NCBI GenBank assembly: GCA_020844525.1
Contig: JAJGAH010000030.1
Coordinates: 1 to 12,163 of the forward strand
Source: Eubacterium sp.
GTDB lineage: Bacteria; Bacillota; Clostridia; Lachnospirales; Lachnospiraceae
Length of the DNA stretch: 12,163 nucleotides
Reading direction: 5' to 3'
The notes below the pieces were generated by a model. It had not been told where the DNA came from. It ran no database searches and saw only the letters and a list, made by a program, of their open reading frames with translations. This document shows, piece after piece, positions 1 to 5,876 of this stretch; positions within the stretch are counted from its first letter, which is position 1; the number at the start of each line of letters is the position of its first letter. Both the position numbers and the translations under genes were made by a program.

Positions 1-89
1 CTGCGAAATCAGACGGAGCCCTCTCATTAAGGATAGCGCTCATGCAGATTTTTTTCAGTGTACAGCGGTTGTTACGCTTACGGATATGT

Positions 90-108
90 GGTGCCTGACG
101 CCTTTTTT
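90..108 (+). terminator. Weak possible terminator at left edge
   Basis: GGTG (90-93) can pair with CGCC (99-102), including one G-U pair, and six T residues follow at 103-108. The stem is only 4 bp, so this is a weak candidate that might end a gene lying left of the window. I see no coding signal in bases 1-130. Confidence 0.2.
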
Positions 109-132
109 ATTTACGGAAAGTTCAATACATAA

Positions 133-161
133 TTGATTTGTTACAATGACAATGGTACAAT
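133..161 (+). promoter_or_regulatory. Sigma-A promoter of the AbiE-like operon
   Basis: A -35 box TTGATT (133-138) and a -10 box TACAAT (156-161) are separated by 17 bases. This is close to the vegetative consensus and lies about 40 bases ahead of the first gene of the regulator/nucleotidyltransferase pair. Confidence 0.7.
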
Positions 162-164
162 CAA
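133..164. promoter_or_regulatory. Inverted repeat over promoter, candidate operator
   Basis: TTGATT (133-138) is the exact reverse complement of AATCAA (159-164). The inner flanks TGTTAC (139-144) and GGTAC (154-158) extend the symmetry imperfectly. The left arm is the -35 box and the right arm overlaps the -10 box. Antitoxins of AbiE systems are known to bind inverted repeats at their own promoter, so autorepression by the downstream winged-helix protein is a reasonable inference. Confidence 0.4.
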
Positions 165-203
165 AAATAAGTGAAACAAATGCCAAAATAGCGAGGCATG
201 GCC

Positions 204-1181
204 ATGATAGATTATTTGAGAACCATCTTCGGCGAAGATATTAAGCAGGAATCATTTCAATACCCGGTTGGAACACCGAATTATATCAGAAATGGATATA
301 AAGCATGGTGCTTTTCATGGGATGGGCAGAAATGTGTCGTTCTTGAACCTGTTTCTGCATCCTGGAGACTTCCCGGAGTCAAGAAGCAATTCCGAAATTT
401 TAAGAGTTTGTCGGACCTTCCGTGTGTCCTGTGTTTTGACAGACTTACATCGGCACAGCGAAAGGACCTTATGCAAGAAAAAATACCATTTGTTGTTGCC
501 GAATCGCAGTTGTATATGCCGTTTTGGGGCGTACATTTTACTGAAAAATATAAAACAGCCATAAATATTAATGAGAGGATGGCACCGGGCACCCAGCTTG
601 CAGTGCTGTTCCTTTATTATAAGGACATTGAGAGAATAAACCTCACAGAATTGTCCGAACAGCTCAATATTTCCAAGGCTACAAGCACAAGAATAGCCGC
701 TGATCTTAAGCAGAGAGGATTGATTCTCATGGAATATGAAGGGACGAATAAATGGATACGTCCGTCCTGCTCAAAAAAAGAGTTTCTGTTGAAGTCGTAT
801 GAATTCATGCGCTCTCCTGTAATCCGGGATATCTATGTCAAGAAGAATCCTGAAGGTTTAACACTTCCTTTATGTGGGATCCGGGCACTTTCCATGATCT
901 CAATGGTTGCCGCTTCTAAAGGAGATCCGGGAGTCGCTATTAGTAGAAACCGTATTAAACACTTGCCAAAAGAAGATATCATTTCAGAAGAAGAATTCCT
1001 GGATTTTGGTGGAAGAGTCATTGAAGAGTGGAGTTATGATTGTACACCTGTTATGGAAGGCGGACGGGTGGATGACATTTCCCTTCTTCTAAGCCTTGCG
1101 TGTGAAAAAGACGAGCGAATTCAGCAGGGACTGGATGAAATCCGGCGAAAGCATGGGCTCCCAGTTGAGGAGGAGAAATAA
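204..1181 (+). CDS. AbiEi-like winged-helix regulator (candidate antitoxin)
   Basis: This protein of about 325 residues resembles the AbiEi/MarR-like regulators paired with AbiEii-type nucleotidyltransferases. The N-terminal region (residues about 10-118) carries the pattern FDRLTSAQRKDLMQ...IPFVV...QLYMPFWG seen in these regulators. A winged helix-turn-helix follows at about 130-188 (LTELSEQLNISKATSTRIAADL and the wing after it). The C-terminal 130 residues are mixed and I cannot assign them. Two ATG codons compete: 198 lies almost on top of the GCGAGG ribosome site (191-196), whereas 204 has a normal 7-base spacing, so I choose 204. The stop is followed after 2 bases by the nucleotidyltransferase, which implies one operon. 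Likely roles are autorepression and neutralising the partner. An alternative is a regulator that is not an antitoxin. Confidence 0.6.
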   Translation: MIDYLRTIFGEDIKQESFQYPVGTPNYIRNGYKAWCFSWDGQKCVVLEPVSASWRLPGVKKQFRNFKSLSDLPCVLCFDRLTSAQRKDLMQEKIPFVVAESQLYMPFWGVHFTEKYKTAININERMAPGTQLAVLFLYYKDIERINLTELSEQLNISKATSTRIAADLKQRGLILMEYEGTNKWIRPSCSKKEFLLKSYEFMRSPVIRDIYVKKNPEGLTLPLCGIRALSMISMVAASKGDPGVAISRNRIKHLPKEDIISEEEFLDFGGRVIEEWSYDCTPVMEGGRVDDISLLLSLACEKDERIQQGLDEIRRKHGLPVEEEK

Positions 1182-1183
1182 GA

Positions 1184-1939
1184 ATGGTTAATGGCATAGA
1201 GGCATTCAGGGATTATTTTGCGGAATACACGGATCAGTATGTGATTATCGGTGGCTTTGCCTGTGACTTGCTCATGGAGGATGCCGGCCTGGATTTCAGG
1301 CAGACCAAGGATATTGACATGGTGATCATTATTGAGGCGCTCACGGAGAAGTTTGCGGCAAGGTTCTGGAACTATATAAAAGCCGGAGGGTATAAGCCGT
1401 ATGTTGGAAGTCATGGGGAATCAGAATTTTACCGTTTTGTTGAACCGACAGGTTCAGACTATCCATTTATGATCGAACTCTTCTCAAGACCACAGAATAA
1501 CGTCAGACTCCGTCCGGATACACATCTTATGCCGCTGCATATAGACGATACAATATCAAGTTTGTCAGCGATCCTGCTGAACGAGGACTATTACAAATTC
1601 CTTTTGAGCGGACGGACAGAAGTAGAGAATATCCCGGTCCTTAATGCAGAACATATTGTGCCGTTTAAGATGAAGGCTTGGCTTGATTTGAGAAGGCAGA
1701 AGGAGAATGGCGTTCATGTTAATTCAAAAGATTTGAGAAAGCATCGCCTTGATGTATTCAGATTGTATCCGATTATAAGAAGAGATCAGAGAATTCTGGT
1801 CCCGGATCAGATTTATAATGATATCAATGAATTTATTTCAGAGATGCGAGAAACAGAGATACGTCTGAAAGATATCGGAATGACTGATAATAAAGATGAT
1901 ATTCTTAATGTGTACAGCCTGATCTATATATGTGAATAA
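1184..1939 (+). CDS. AbiEii-like nucleotidyltransferase (candidate toxin)
   Basis: This 251-residue protein has the hallmarks of a minimal DNA polymerase-beta-type nucleotidyltransferase of the AbiEii/DUF1814 kind. It has GG at 23-24 in IIGGFACDLL, a D-x-D pair at D43/D45 in TKDIDMVI, and a third acidic residue, E98, in FMIELFS. It also has a lysine cluster, K162/K164 (PFKMKAWLDL), where this family has its conserved helical lysine. In AbiE and MenAT systems such enzymes add nucleotides to RNA or protein targets and inhibit growth; the target here is unknown. The ribosome site GAGGAGGAG (1167-1175) lies inside the end of the upstream gene, so the two are probably translationally coupled. The canonical GGT-AL motif is replaced by GGF-AC, so this is a divergent member. 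Confidence 0.62.
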   Translation: MVNGIEAFRDYFAEYTDQYVIIGGFACDLLMEDAGLDFRQTKDIDMVIIIEALTEKFAARFWNYIKAGGYKPYVGSHGESEFYRFVEPTGSDYPFMIELFSRPQNNVRLRPDTHLMPLHIDDTISSLSAILLNEDYYKFLLSGRTEVENIPVLNAEHIVPFKMKAWLDLRRQKENGVHVNSKDLRKHRLDVFRLYPIIRRDQRILVPDQIYNDINEFISEMRETEIRLKDIGMTDNKDDILNVYSLIYICE

Positions 1940-2336
1940 GATAATTCATCCCGACGTTGATGTCAGGAATTCTGACACGAAAGTATTCGGCATTTCCCGT
2001 CCGGTCTCTTATAATCAGAAATGAAGGAGAGCAAATCGTCGCAAGGCATAATACGGAATTGAAATGTGTGCTTGGCAGAACCCCACGCCTGAACGATTCC
2101 GTCAGATGATCTGCCCGGATGCCGTGATTGATTCTGGCAGGAGGCAGAACTGGGAAATACAACACTCTGTAACAATGGATTCGATGTACAACAAATTGAC
2201 AACAGGTGCATGGCAGGAGATAAACAATAAACCATGGTGACAGACAGTCGATTTCAGGCAGCACCGGGACGAAAACTATGATAACAGGCGGGAACAGATC
2301 ATCAAAACAATATCGGAAATGGACTCCCGACCCTGA
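1940..2336. other. Unassigned intergenic stretch with decayed reading frame
   Basis: No intact gene is supported here. The + strand from ATG 2175 reads as about 53 plausible codons (for example MYNKLTTGAWQEINNK, then RRDENYDNRREQII-like charged residues) broken by one TGA at 2238-2240 and ended by TGA 2334-2336. It could be a dead small gene, but I recognise no family. Long reverse-strand frames here have cysteine/histidine-rich, biased translations and no ribosome site, so they look like noise. Confidence 0.3.
1961..1977. repeat. 17-bp palindrome with TGTCAG/CTGACA arms
   Basis: TGTCAG (1961-1966) and CTGACA (1972-1977) are exact reverse complements around GAATT. The arms are the same hexamers used by the TetR operators further right, but in the opposite (everted) order. 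It lies 21 bases past the nucleotidyltransferase stop. No T-run follows, so it is not an obvious terminator. Confidence 0.5.
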
Positions 2337-2338
2337 AA

Positions 2339-2842
2339 TCCGGTAAAGCAGAGGAAAAGGGAAAGAAAGAGAATGCAGGTGACAAATCCGCGGCAGGGAC
2401 CGGATCGGATGCAGAGGTTTCCGGTGATAACAACGGATTCTTTACACCAAATGACAGGATCGACTTCAGCAACGTGAAGATTGAGCCTATGTTCGAGGAG
2501 CAGGTGGACTTCGATACCTTCAGCAAGTCTGATTTCAGGGCCGTGAAGGTGAAGGCCTGTGAGGCGGTTCCAAAGTCAAAGAAGCTCCTGAAATTCGTCC
2601 TGGATGACGGAACCGGTACAGACCGCATCATTCTTTCCGGTATTCACGCTTATTACGAGCCGGAAGAACTGGTCGGAAAGACTCTGATCGCCATCACCAA
2701 TCTCCCGGCGAGAAAGATGATGGGCATTGATTCCTGCGGAATGCTTCTCTCCGCTGTCAATAACAAGAAGGACAGCGATGATGAGGAGCTCCACCTTCTC
2801 ATGGTGGACAACCACATCCCGGCAGGCGCAAAGCTGTACTGA
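2339..2842 (+). pseudogene. metG: 3' remnant of metG: MetRS C-terminal tRNA-binding domain
   Basis: The frame encodes a charged Lys/Glu/Gly/Ala-rich linker (about 2345-2430), then FFTPNDRIDF and the OB-fold tRNA-binding domain found at the C-terminus of clostridial methionyl-tRNA synthetases. Visible family features are DFRAVKVKACEAVPKSKKLL, the ITNLPARKMMGIDS segment and the C-terminal ending VDNHIPAGAKLY. The catalytic Rossmann domain (HIGH and KMSKS motifs) and the anticodon-binding domain are absent, and the frame is closed by TAA at 2282-2284. A GTG at 2474 has no convincing ribosome site and would cut into the conserved segment, so I call this a truncated gene. A free-standing tRNA-binding protein of the CsaA/Arc1p kind is the alternative. 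Confidence 0.72.
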
Positions 2843-2876
2843 TCCGATCCGAAAAGTACCTGGATTTGTGTAACAA

Positions 2877-2926
2877 GTTGCAGACCTGGATAAATTCCTG
2901 GACATGAATTGCAACCAGGTTGCAAC
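2877..2926. repeat. Imperfect inverted repeat after metG remnant
   Basis: GTTGCAGACCTGG (2877-2889) and CCAGGTTGCAAC (2915-2926) are near-perfect reverse complements with one extra base and one mismatch. CCTGG also recurs between the arms. Its function is unknown. Confidence 0.5.
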
Positions 2927-2960
2927 GAATCCGCAGTTTTTGATAAAAACTGACGGATTC
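2927..2960. repeat. 15-bp hairpin, GAATCCG...CGGATTC
   Basis: GAATCCG-CAGTTTTT (2927-2941) pairs with AAAAACTG-CGGATTC (to 2960), with one bulged A and a 3-base loop. It abuts the previous inverted repeat and is not followed by a T-run, so a structural or attachment-site role is as likely as termination. Confidence 0.55.
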
Positions 2961-2996
2961 TGACATGTGACAAGACAAAATTCATATGTAGCCCTG

Positions 2997-3043
2997 GAGG
3001 CACTTTCTTTAGAAGAGATTCTGAAGAAGGTGCCTCTTTTTTT
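2997..3043 (+). terminator. Strong Rho-independent terminator
   Basis: GAGGCAC (2997-3003) pairs with GTGCCTC (3030-3036). The stem continues inward through TTCTT/AAGAA and AGAA/TTCT around a GAGA loop, and seven T residues follow (3037-3043). It probably ended the original metG transcript. Because it lies across the start of the next open frame, it also shows that this frame is not translated from an upstream start. Confidence 0.85.
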
Positions 3044-3044
3044 G

Positions 3045-3272
3045 CGTGTTTCTACGAGCGGTGCATTCATAAGTCTTGTCTTCAGCACGGAGGTGCCCTT
3101 TGCAAAAGCAATCGTTCCGGGACATCCCTTCATGAACTACCTCTCTATTCTGTTTGTGGTGGAGATCATCATTGCTGCCCTGATGCATATCAAAGCGACC
3201 GGAAAAACAACAGCTCTCTCTTTCAGTGAGAGCATTTCACTGGCATTTGATGCAATTGGAGGAAATGAATGA
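3045..3272 (+). pseudogene. 3' remnant of a membrane transporter gene
   Basis: The open frame after the terminator encodes about 75 residues with two hydrophobic stretches. The first is SGAFISLVFSTEVPFAKAIV and the second is NYLSILFVVEIIIAALMHI, and a polar tail ending DAIGGNE follows. The HPFMNYLSILF...EIII pattern recalls the last membrane helix of sodium:solute symporters, but I cannot fix the family. There is no start codon with a ribosome site, and the upstream boundary is a terminator, so only the 3' end of a gene remains. Confidence 0.5.
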
Positions 3273-3364
3273 TGAAAAAATCTCCGCTTCAGCGAAGCCT
3301 GCCAGGCTTACAGTATGGGAGAAGAAAAACTGGTCTGGTGGTGGGATTATTATAAAATATTGTA

Positions 3365-3379
3365 TTGACACAATGTCAG
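3365..3379. promoter_or_regulatory. TetR operator box 1
   Basis: TTGACACAATGTCAG contains the palindrome TGACA-n3-TGTCA. It is superimposed on the -35 box of the tetR promoter. Confidence 0.65.
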
Positions 3380-3393
3380 AATCGATGTATAGT
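3365..3393 (+). promoter_or_regulatory. tetR promoter, near-consensus
   Basis: A perfect -35 box TTGACA (3365-3370) is separated by 17 bases from TATAGT (3388-3393). Two TetR-type operators cover the -35 box and the transcription start region, so repression by occlusion is expected. Confidence 0.85.
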
Positions 3394-3400
3394 AACCATG

Positions 3401-3415
3401 CTGACATGGTGTCAG
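3401..3415. promoter_or_regulatory. TetR operator box 2
   Basis: CTGACATGGTGTCAG is a 15-bp palindrome (CTGACA-n3-TGTCAG) at about +1 to +15 of the tetR transcript. It is identical in all 15 bases to box 3 at 4093-4107. Confidence 0.75.
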
Positions 3416-3439
3416 AGATAAACAGATGGAGATACAGAA

Positions 3440-4060
3440 ATGCCAAGAGGATCAGAGGAACAGACACAGAACAGAAAAGAAGAGATCATTGATGCCTGTG
3501 ATAAGCTGTATCAGACGCTGAATTACAACGAGATCACACTCAAAGAAATCAGCAAAGAGACAACTTTTTCCAGGCCTTCGATCTACAACTACTTCGAAAC
3601 CAAGGAGGAGATTTTCCTTGGACTTCTGAACAGAGAGTATAGAGCCTGGGCTTCGGATCTCAGGAAGGTTGGAGATCAGGATCTGTCAGGAAGTGTGGAC
3701 GCTTTTGCGGATGCAATCGCTGAAACAGTTGAGAAGCGGCTGACTCTTCTAAAGATCCAGTCCATGAATCTCTTTGAGATTGAAGAGCACAGTCGGATGG
3801 AACGCCTTGTTGAATACAAAAAGGCCTTCCTATCAGCCATGGATGCTTTTCTGAAAGCTCTTAAGAAGAACTTTCCTGAGATGACGGAAGAAGAACGGAG
3901 CCAGTTCCGCTATGCGTTCTTCCCCTTCATGTATGGCATTTATCCTTATGTCTATCCATCAGAGAAACAGTGCCGGGCCATGGATGCGGTCGGGATCCCC
4001 TATCAGAAGACCACGGTCCGAGAGATGACCAGGCAGTTCATCTGCGGATTTCTGAAGTGA
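3440..4060 (+). CDS. TetR/AcrR-family transcriptional repressor
   Basis: This 206-residue protein has the usual TetR length. The N-terminal helix-turn-helix spans about residues 14-58, with the recognition region TTFSRPSIYNYFETKEEIF (41-59) typical of the family. The remaining helical domain should bind a small ligand that I cannot identify. The start is set by GGAG (3428-3431) 8 bases before ATG 3440. Its own promoter carries two operators and a third identical site precedes the neighbouring flavin reductase gene. The simplest reading is a local repressor of itself and of the redox operon, released by an electrophile, quinone or flavin-related compound; the inducer is a guess. Confidence 0.85.
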   Translation: MPRGSEEQTQNRKEEIIDACDKLYQTLNYNEITLKEISKETTFSRPSIYNYFETKEEIFLGLLNREYRAWASDLRKVGDQDLSGSVDAFADAIAETVEKRLTLLKIQSMNLFEIEEHSRMERLVEYKKAFLSAMDAFLKALKKNFPEMTEEERSQFRYAFFPFMYGIYPYVYPSEKQCRAMDAVGIPYQKTTVREMTRQFICGFLK

Positions 4061-4083
4061 AAAAGAGGTTCGCCTCTTTTTTT
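4060..4083 (+). terminator. UUCG-loop terminator after tetR
   Basis: AAAAAGAGG (4060-4068) and CCTCTTTTT (4073-4081) form a 9-bp stem around the stable TTCG tetraloop, with a T-run to 4083. The stem overlaps the last base of the tetR stop codon, so tetR is monocistronic. Confidence 0.9.
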
Positions 4084-4092
4084 ACCTAAGTG

Positions 4093-4107
4093 CTGACATG
4101 GTGTCAG
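4093..4107. promoter_or_regulatory. TetR operator box 3, before flavin reductase operon
   Basis: CTGACATGGTGTCAG is identical to box 2. It lies 10 bases past the tetR terminator and 86 bases before the flavin reductase start, where the promoter of the next operon must be. I cannot see a convincing -35/-10 pair beside it. Confidence 0.7.
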
Positions 4108-4192
4108 AAGCAAAAACGAATAACAACATTATTGGAACAGAAAACAGGAATAACATTTGCAGCGCAGGAACCTGCGGGAAAGGAATGAAACT

Positions 4193-4453
4193 ATGAAGAA
4201 GAACATTGGAGCACAGCTTGCACTTTATCCCTCACCGGTCATTGTGGTAGGAGCCATGGTAGAAGGAAAGCCGAACTGGACACTGGTTGCCCATGCAGGA
4301 ACCGTTGCCCATTCCCATCTGATGCTGTCGATGGTAAGTTCACACCGCACCAACAAGGGAATCAAAGAGACAGGAAAGGTTTCTGTCAATGTGGTTGATG
4401 AGAGCTGGCTGAAGGATGCAGACCGTATGGGCGTCATCAGCGGAAACAAGGAG
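4193..4453 (+). pseudogene. Flavin reductase, 5' half (split by IS110 element)
   Basis: Codons 1-87 of a flavin reductase-like FMN-binding protein (MKKNIGAQLALYPSPVIVVG, later KETGKVSVNVVDESW and GVISGNK). It is cut off after GAG by the insertion sequence, which adds Leu-Pro-Val and a TGA at 4463-4465. Joining this half to the frame starting at 6370, with the GGAG core counted once, gives an uninterrupted protein of 180 residues, a normal length for the family. The start is ATG 4193, with AAGGA (4180-4184) 8 bases upstream; the upstream in-frame TTG 4157 has no ribosome site. Such proteins use NAD(P)H-derived electrons on bound FMN. As it stands the gene should be inactive. Confidence 0.85.
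4450..4453. repeat. GGAG core, left copy
   Basis: The GGAG at the left junction matches the GGAG at 6369-6372. The uninterrupted target read AACAAGGAGGATAAG, so a single core was duplicated at, or recombined within, this short shared sequence. Confidence 0.75.
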
Positions 4454-4460
4454 CTTCCTG

Positions 4461-4466
4461 TATGAT
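4461..4466 (+). promoter_or_regulatory. Inward -10 half of IS junction promoter (left end)
   Basis: TATGAT lies 7 bases inside the left end, pointing towards the transposase. It has no good -35 box in the integrated state. On a circle it would be 17 bases from TTGACT at the right end. Confidence 0.7.
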
Positions 4467-4508
4467 GTAAATATAAGGAATTCCGAGAAAGGTGGTTGAG
4501 AAACAGAA

Positions 4509-4578
4509 ATACCTCAGATTAAAATAAGAATTACTGACTTTGCCGGTTAGTAAAAAATTCTTATCTAAAGTGAGGTAT
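4509..4578 (+). promoter_or_regulatory. RBS-sequestering hairpin before transposase
   Basis: ATACCTCA (4509-4516) pairs with TGAGGTAT (4571-4578), ATAAGAATT (4524-4532) with AATTCTTAT (4556-4564), and ACTGAC (4533-4538) with GTTAGT (4546-4551, one G-U pair). The result is a long, nearly continuous stem. The transposase Shine-Dalgarno TGAGG (4571-4575, 8 bases before ATG 4584) is in the 3' arm and would be buried in any transcript that starts upstream. It may also be part of a non-coding RNA of the element. Confidence 0.65.
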
Positions 4579-4583
4579 CTACA

Positions 4584-5876
4584 ATGAAGAATAACACACA
4601 AAACGAGAAAATCAAAGCGATTACTGATGATACTATGGTCGTTGGGATTGACATTGGAAGTGAGAAGCATTTTGCAAGAGCATTTGATAACCGCGGAATC
4701 GAGCTCTCGAAAGAGCCTTTCGAGTTTTCCAATAGTGAAGAGGGCTTCGTTAAGCTGAATGCATGGATGGAAGATCTCAAATCGAAGCATGGTATGAAGG
4801 TTGCACTGCCTGGAATGGAACCGACTGGCCACTACTGGTTCAATCTTGGCGCATTCCTGCAGAACAACGGGATGAGGCCAGTGCATGTGAATCCGTATCA
4901 TGTCAAGCAGTCTAAGGAACTTGATGATAATAATCCCAATAAGAATGACCGTAAGGATCCGAAAGTAATCGCCGGACTTGTAAACGCAGGGAGATACTCA
5001 TACCCATACATCCCCACTGATGTTTATGCGGAGGTAAGAGCGCTTTCCAATCAGCGGCTGCAGGCGCAGGAATCTCTGGTAAGAACCAGAAACAAGCTTG
5101 CAAGATGGTTCAGCATCTATTTTCCGGAATACAAAGACGTTTATGTAAATCCGGATGCTGTAAGCGGGCTGATGATTCTCAGGAAAGCTCCTCTTCCAGC
5201 AGATATCGTAAAGCTGGGCGTGGAAGGTATCAATCAGATCTGGAGAGAGGCAAAACTTAGAGGCGCCGGAAGAAAGAGGGCGCAAACCCTGGTAGAGGCT
5301 GCTATGCACAGCATAGGAAGCAAACAGGCGCCAGAAGCTGCCCGGATCGAGATCATGAACCTGTTGGATGACATCGATATGTATTCCAATCGGGTTGCAG
5401 AATTTGTAGCCCTTTTGGACAGAAAAATGGAAGAAATCCCATATGTTGATAAACTGCTGGCTATCAATGGAATCGGGGTGCGAACAGTACAGACCTTTAT
5501 TGCTGAGGTGGGAGACATTAGGCGTTTTGATAACCCGAAGCAGGTTCAGAAGCTTGCAGGCCTGGCTATTGTGGAAGACAGTTCCGGCAAACACAACGGT
5601 GAGAGCCGTATCAGTTACCGGGGCCGTAAGAGGCTGCGCTATGTATTGTACGAGGCAGCGTTGTCTGTAATAGCAAGGAACCCAGAATTCAAGCAGATTT
5701 ACAACTACTATATAACACGGGACAAGAATCCCTTAAAGAAGATGCAGGCGCTGATTGCAGTGTCCTGTAAGCTGATACGCGTGTTTTATGCGATCCTGGT
5801 AAAAGGTGTGGATTATGATGGCACAAAGATGCTGGGAGACATTCGAAGACAACCGGAGGAGGCAAAAGCAGCGTAA
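4584..5876 (+). CDS. IS110-family transposase (DEDD + serine recombinase)
   Basis: This 430-residue protein is full length for the family. The N-terminal RuvC-like DEDD domain shows D23 (VVGIDIGSEKHF), E79 (GMEPTGHYW), D122 and D125 (KNDRKDPK). A central helical region follows (about 170-290). The C-terminal Tnp domain contains a helix-hairpin-helix-like stretch (LLAINGIGVRTVQTFIAEVG), then AGLAIVEDSSGKHNGE with the candidate catalytic serine S334 and RGRKRLRYVLYEAA. IS110 enzymes recombine donor and target DNA under guidance of an element-encoded RNA. The start at 4584 is set by TGAGG at 4571-4575, which is trapped in a hairpin. All catalytic residues are present and no frameshift is visible, so the copy may be active. 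Confidence 0.95.
   Translation: MKNNTQNEKIKAITDDTMVVGIDIGSEKHFARAFDNRGIELSKEPFEFSNSEEGFVKLNAWMEDLKSKHGMKVALPGMEPTGHYWFNLGAFLQNNGMRPVHVNPYHVKQSKELDDNNPNKNDRKDPKVIAGLVNAGRYSYPYIPTDVYAEVRALSNQRLQAQESLVRTRNKLARWFSIYFPEYKDVYVNPDAVSGLMILRKAPLPADIVKLGVEGINQIWREAKLRGAGRKRAQTLVEAAMHSIGSKQAPEAARIEIMNLLDDIDMYSNRVAEFVALLDRKMEEIPYVDKLLAINGIGVRTVQTFIAEVGDIRRFDNPKQVQKLAGLAIVEDSSGKHNGESRISYRGRKRLRYVLYEAALSVIARNPEFKQIYNYYITRDKNPLKKMQALIAVSCKLIRVFYAILVKGVDYDGTKMLGDIRRQPEEAKAA

Noticed and set aside
1905..2264. 119-codon reverse-strand frame between the nucleotidyltransferase and the metG remnant
   Set aside because: It has no ribosome site, a Cys/His/Arg-rich translation unlike any family I know, and it overlaps the end of a real gene. 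It is treated as chance.
2474..2842. Stand-alone tRNA-binding protein starting at GTG 2474
   Set aside because: There is no ribosome site, and conserved MetRS sequence continues upstream of the GTG. It is kept as a pseudogene fragment with this as the stated alternative.
2960..2974. Fourth TetR box at CTGACATGTGACAAG
   Set aside because: Only the left half matches the operator. The right half is not the inverted repeat, so it is at best a half-site.
2967..3044. N-terminal part of the 101-codon frame starting at GTG 2967
   Set aside because: These codons are the terminator hairpin and its T-run. Only the part after 3044 looks like a protein fragment.
2576..3133. 185-codon reverse-strand frame across metG remnant and terminator
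   Set aside because: It is antisense to a clearly recognisable tRNA-binding domain and crosses a strong terminator hairpin, so it is a shadow frame.
4157..4192. Upstream TTG start for the flavin reductase
   Set aside because: It has no ribosome site and adds 12 basic residues absent from the family. ATG 4193 has AAGGA at proper spacing.
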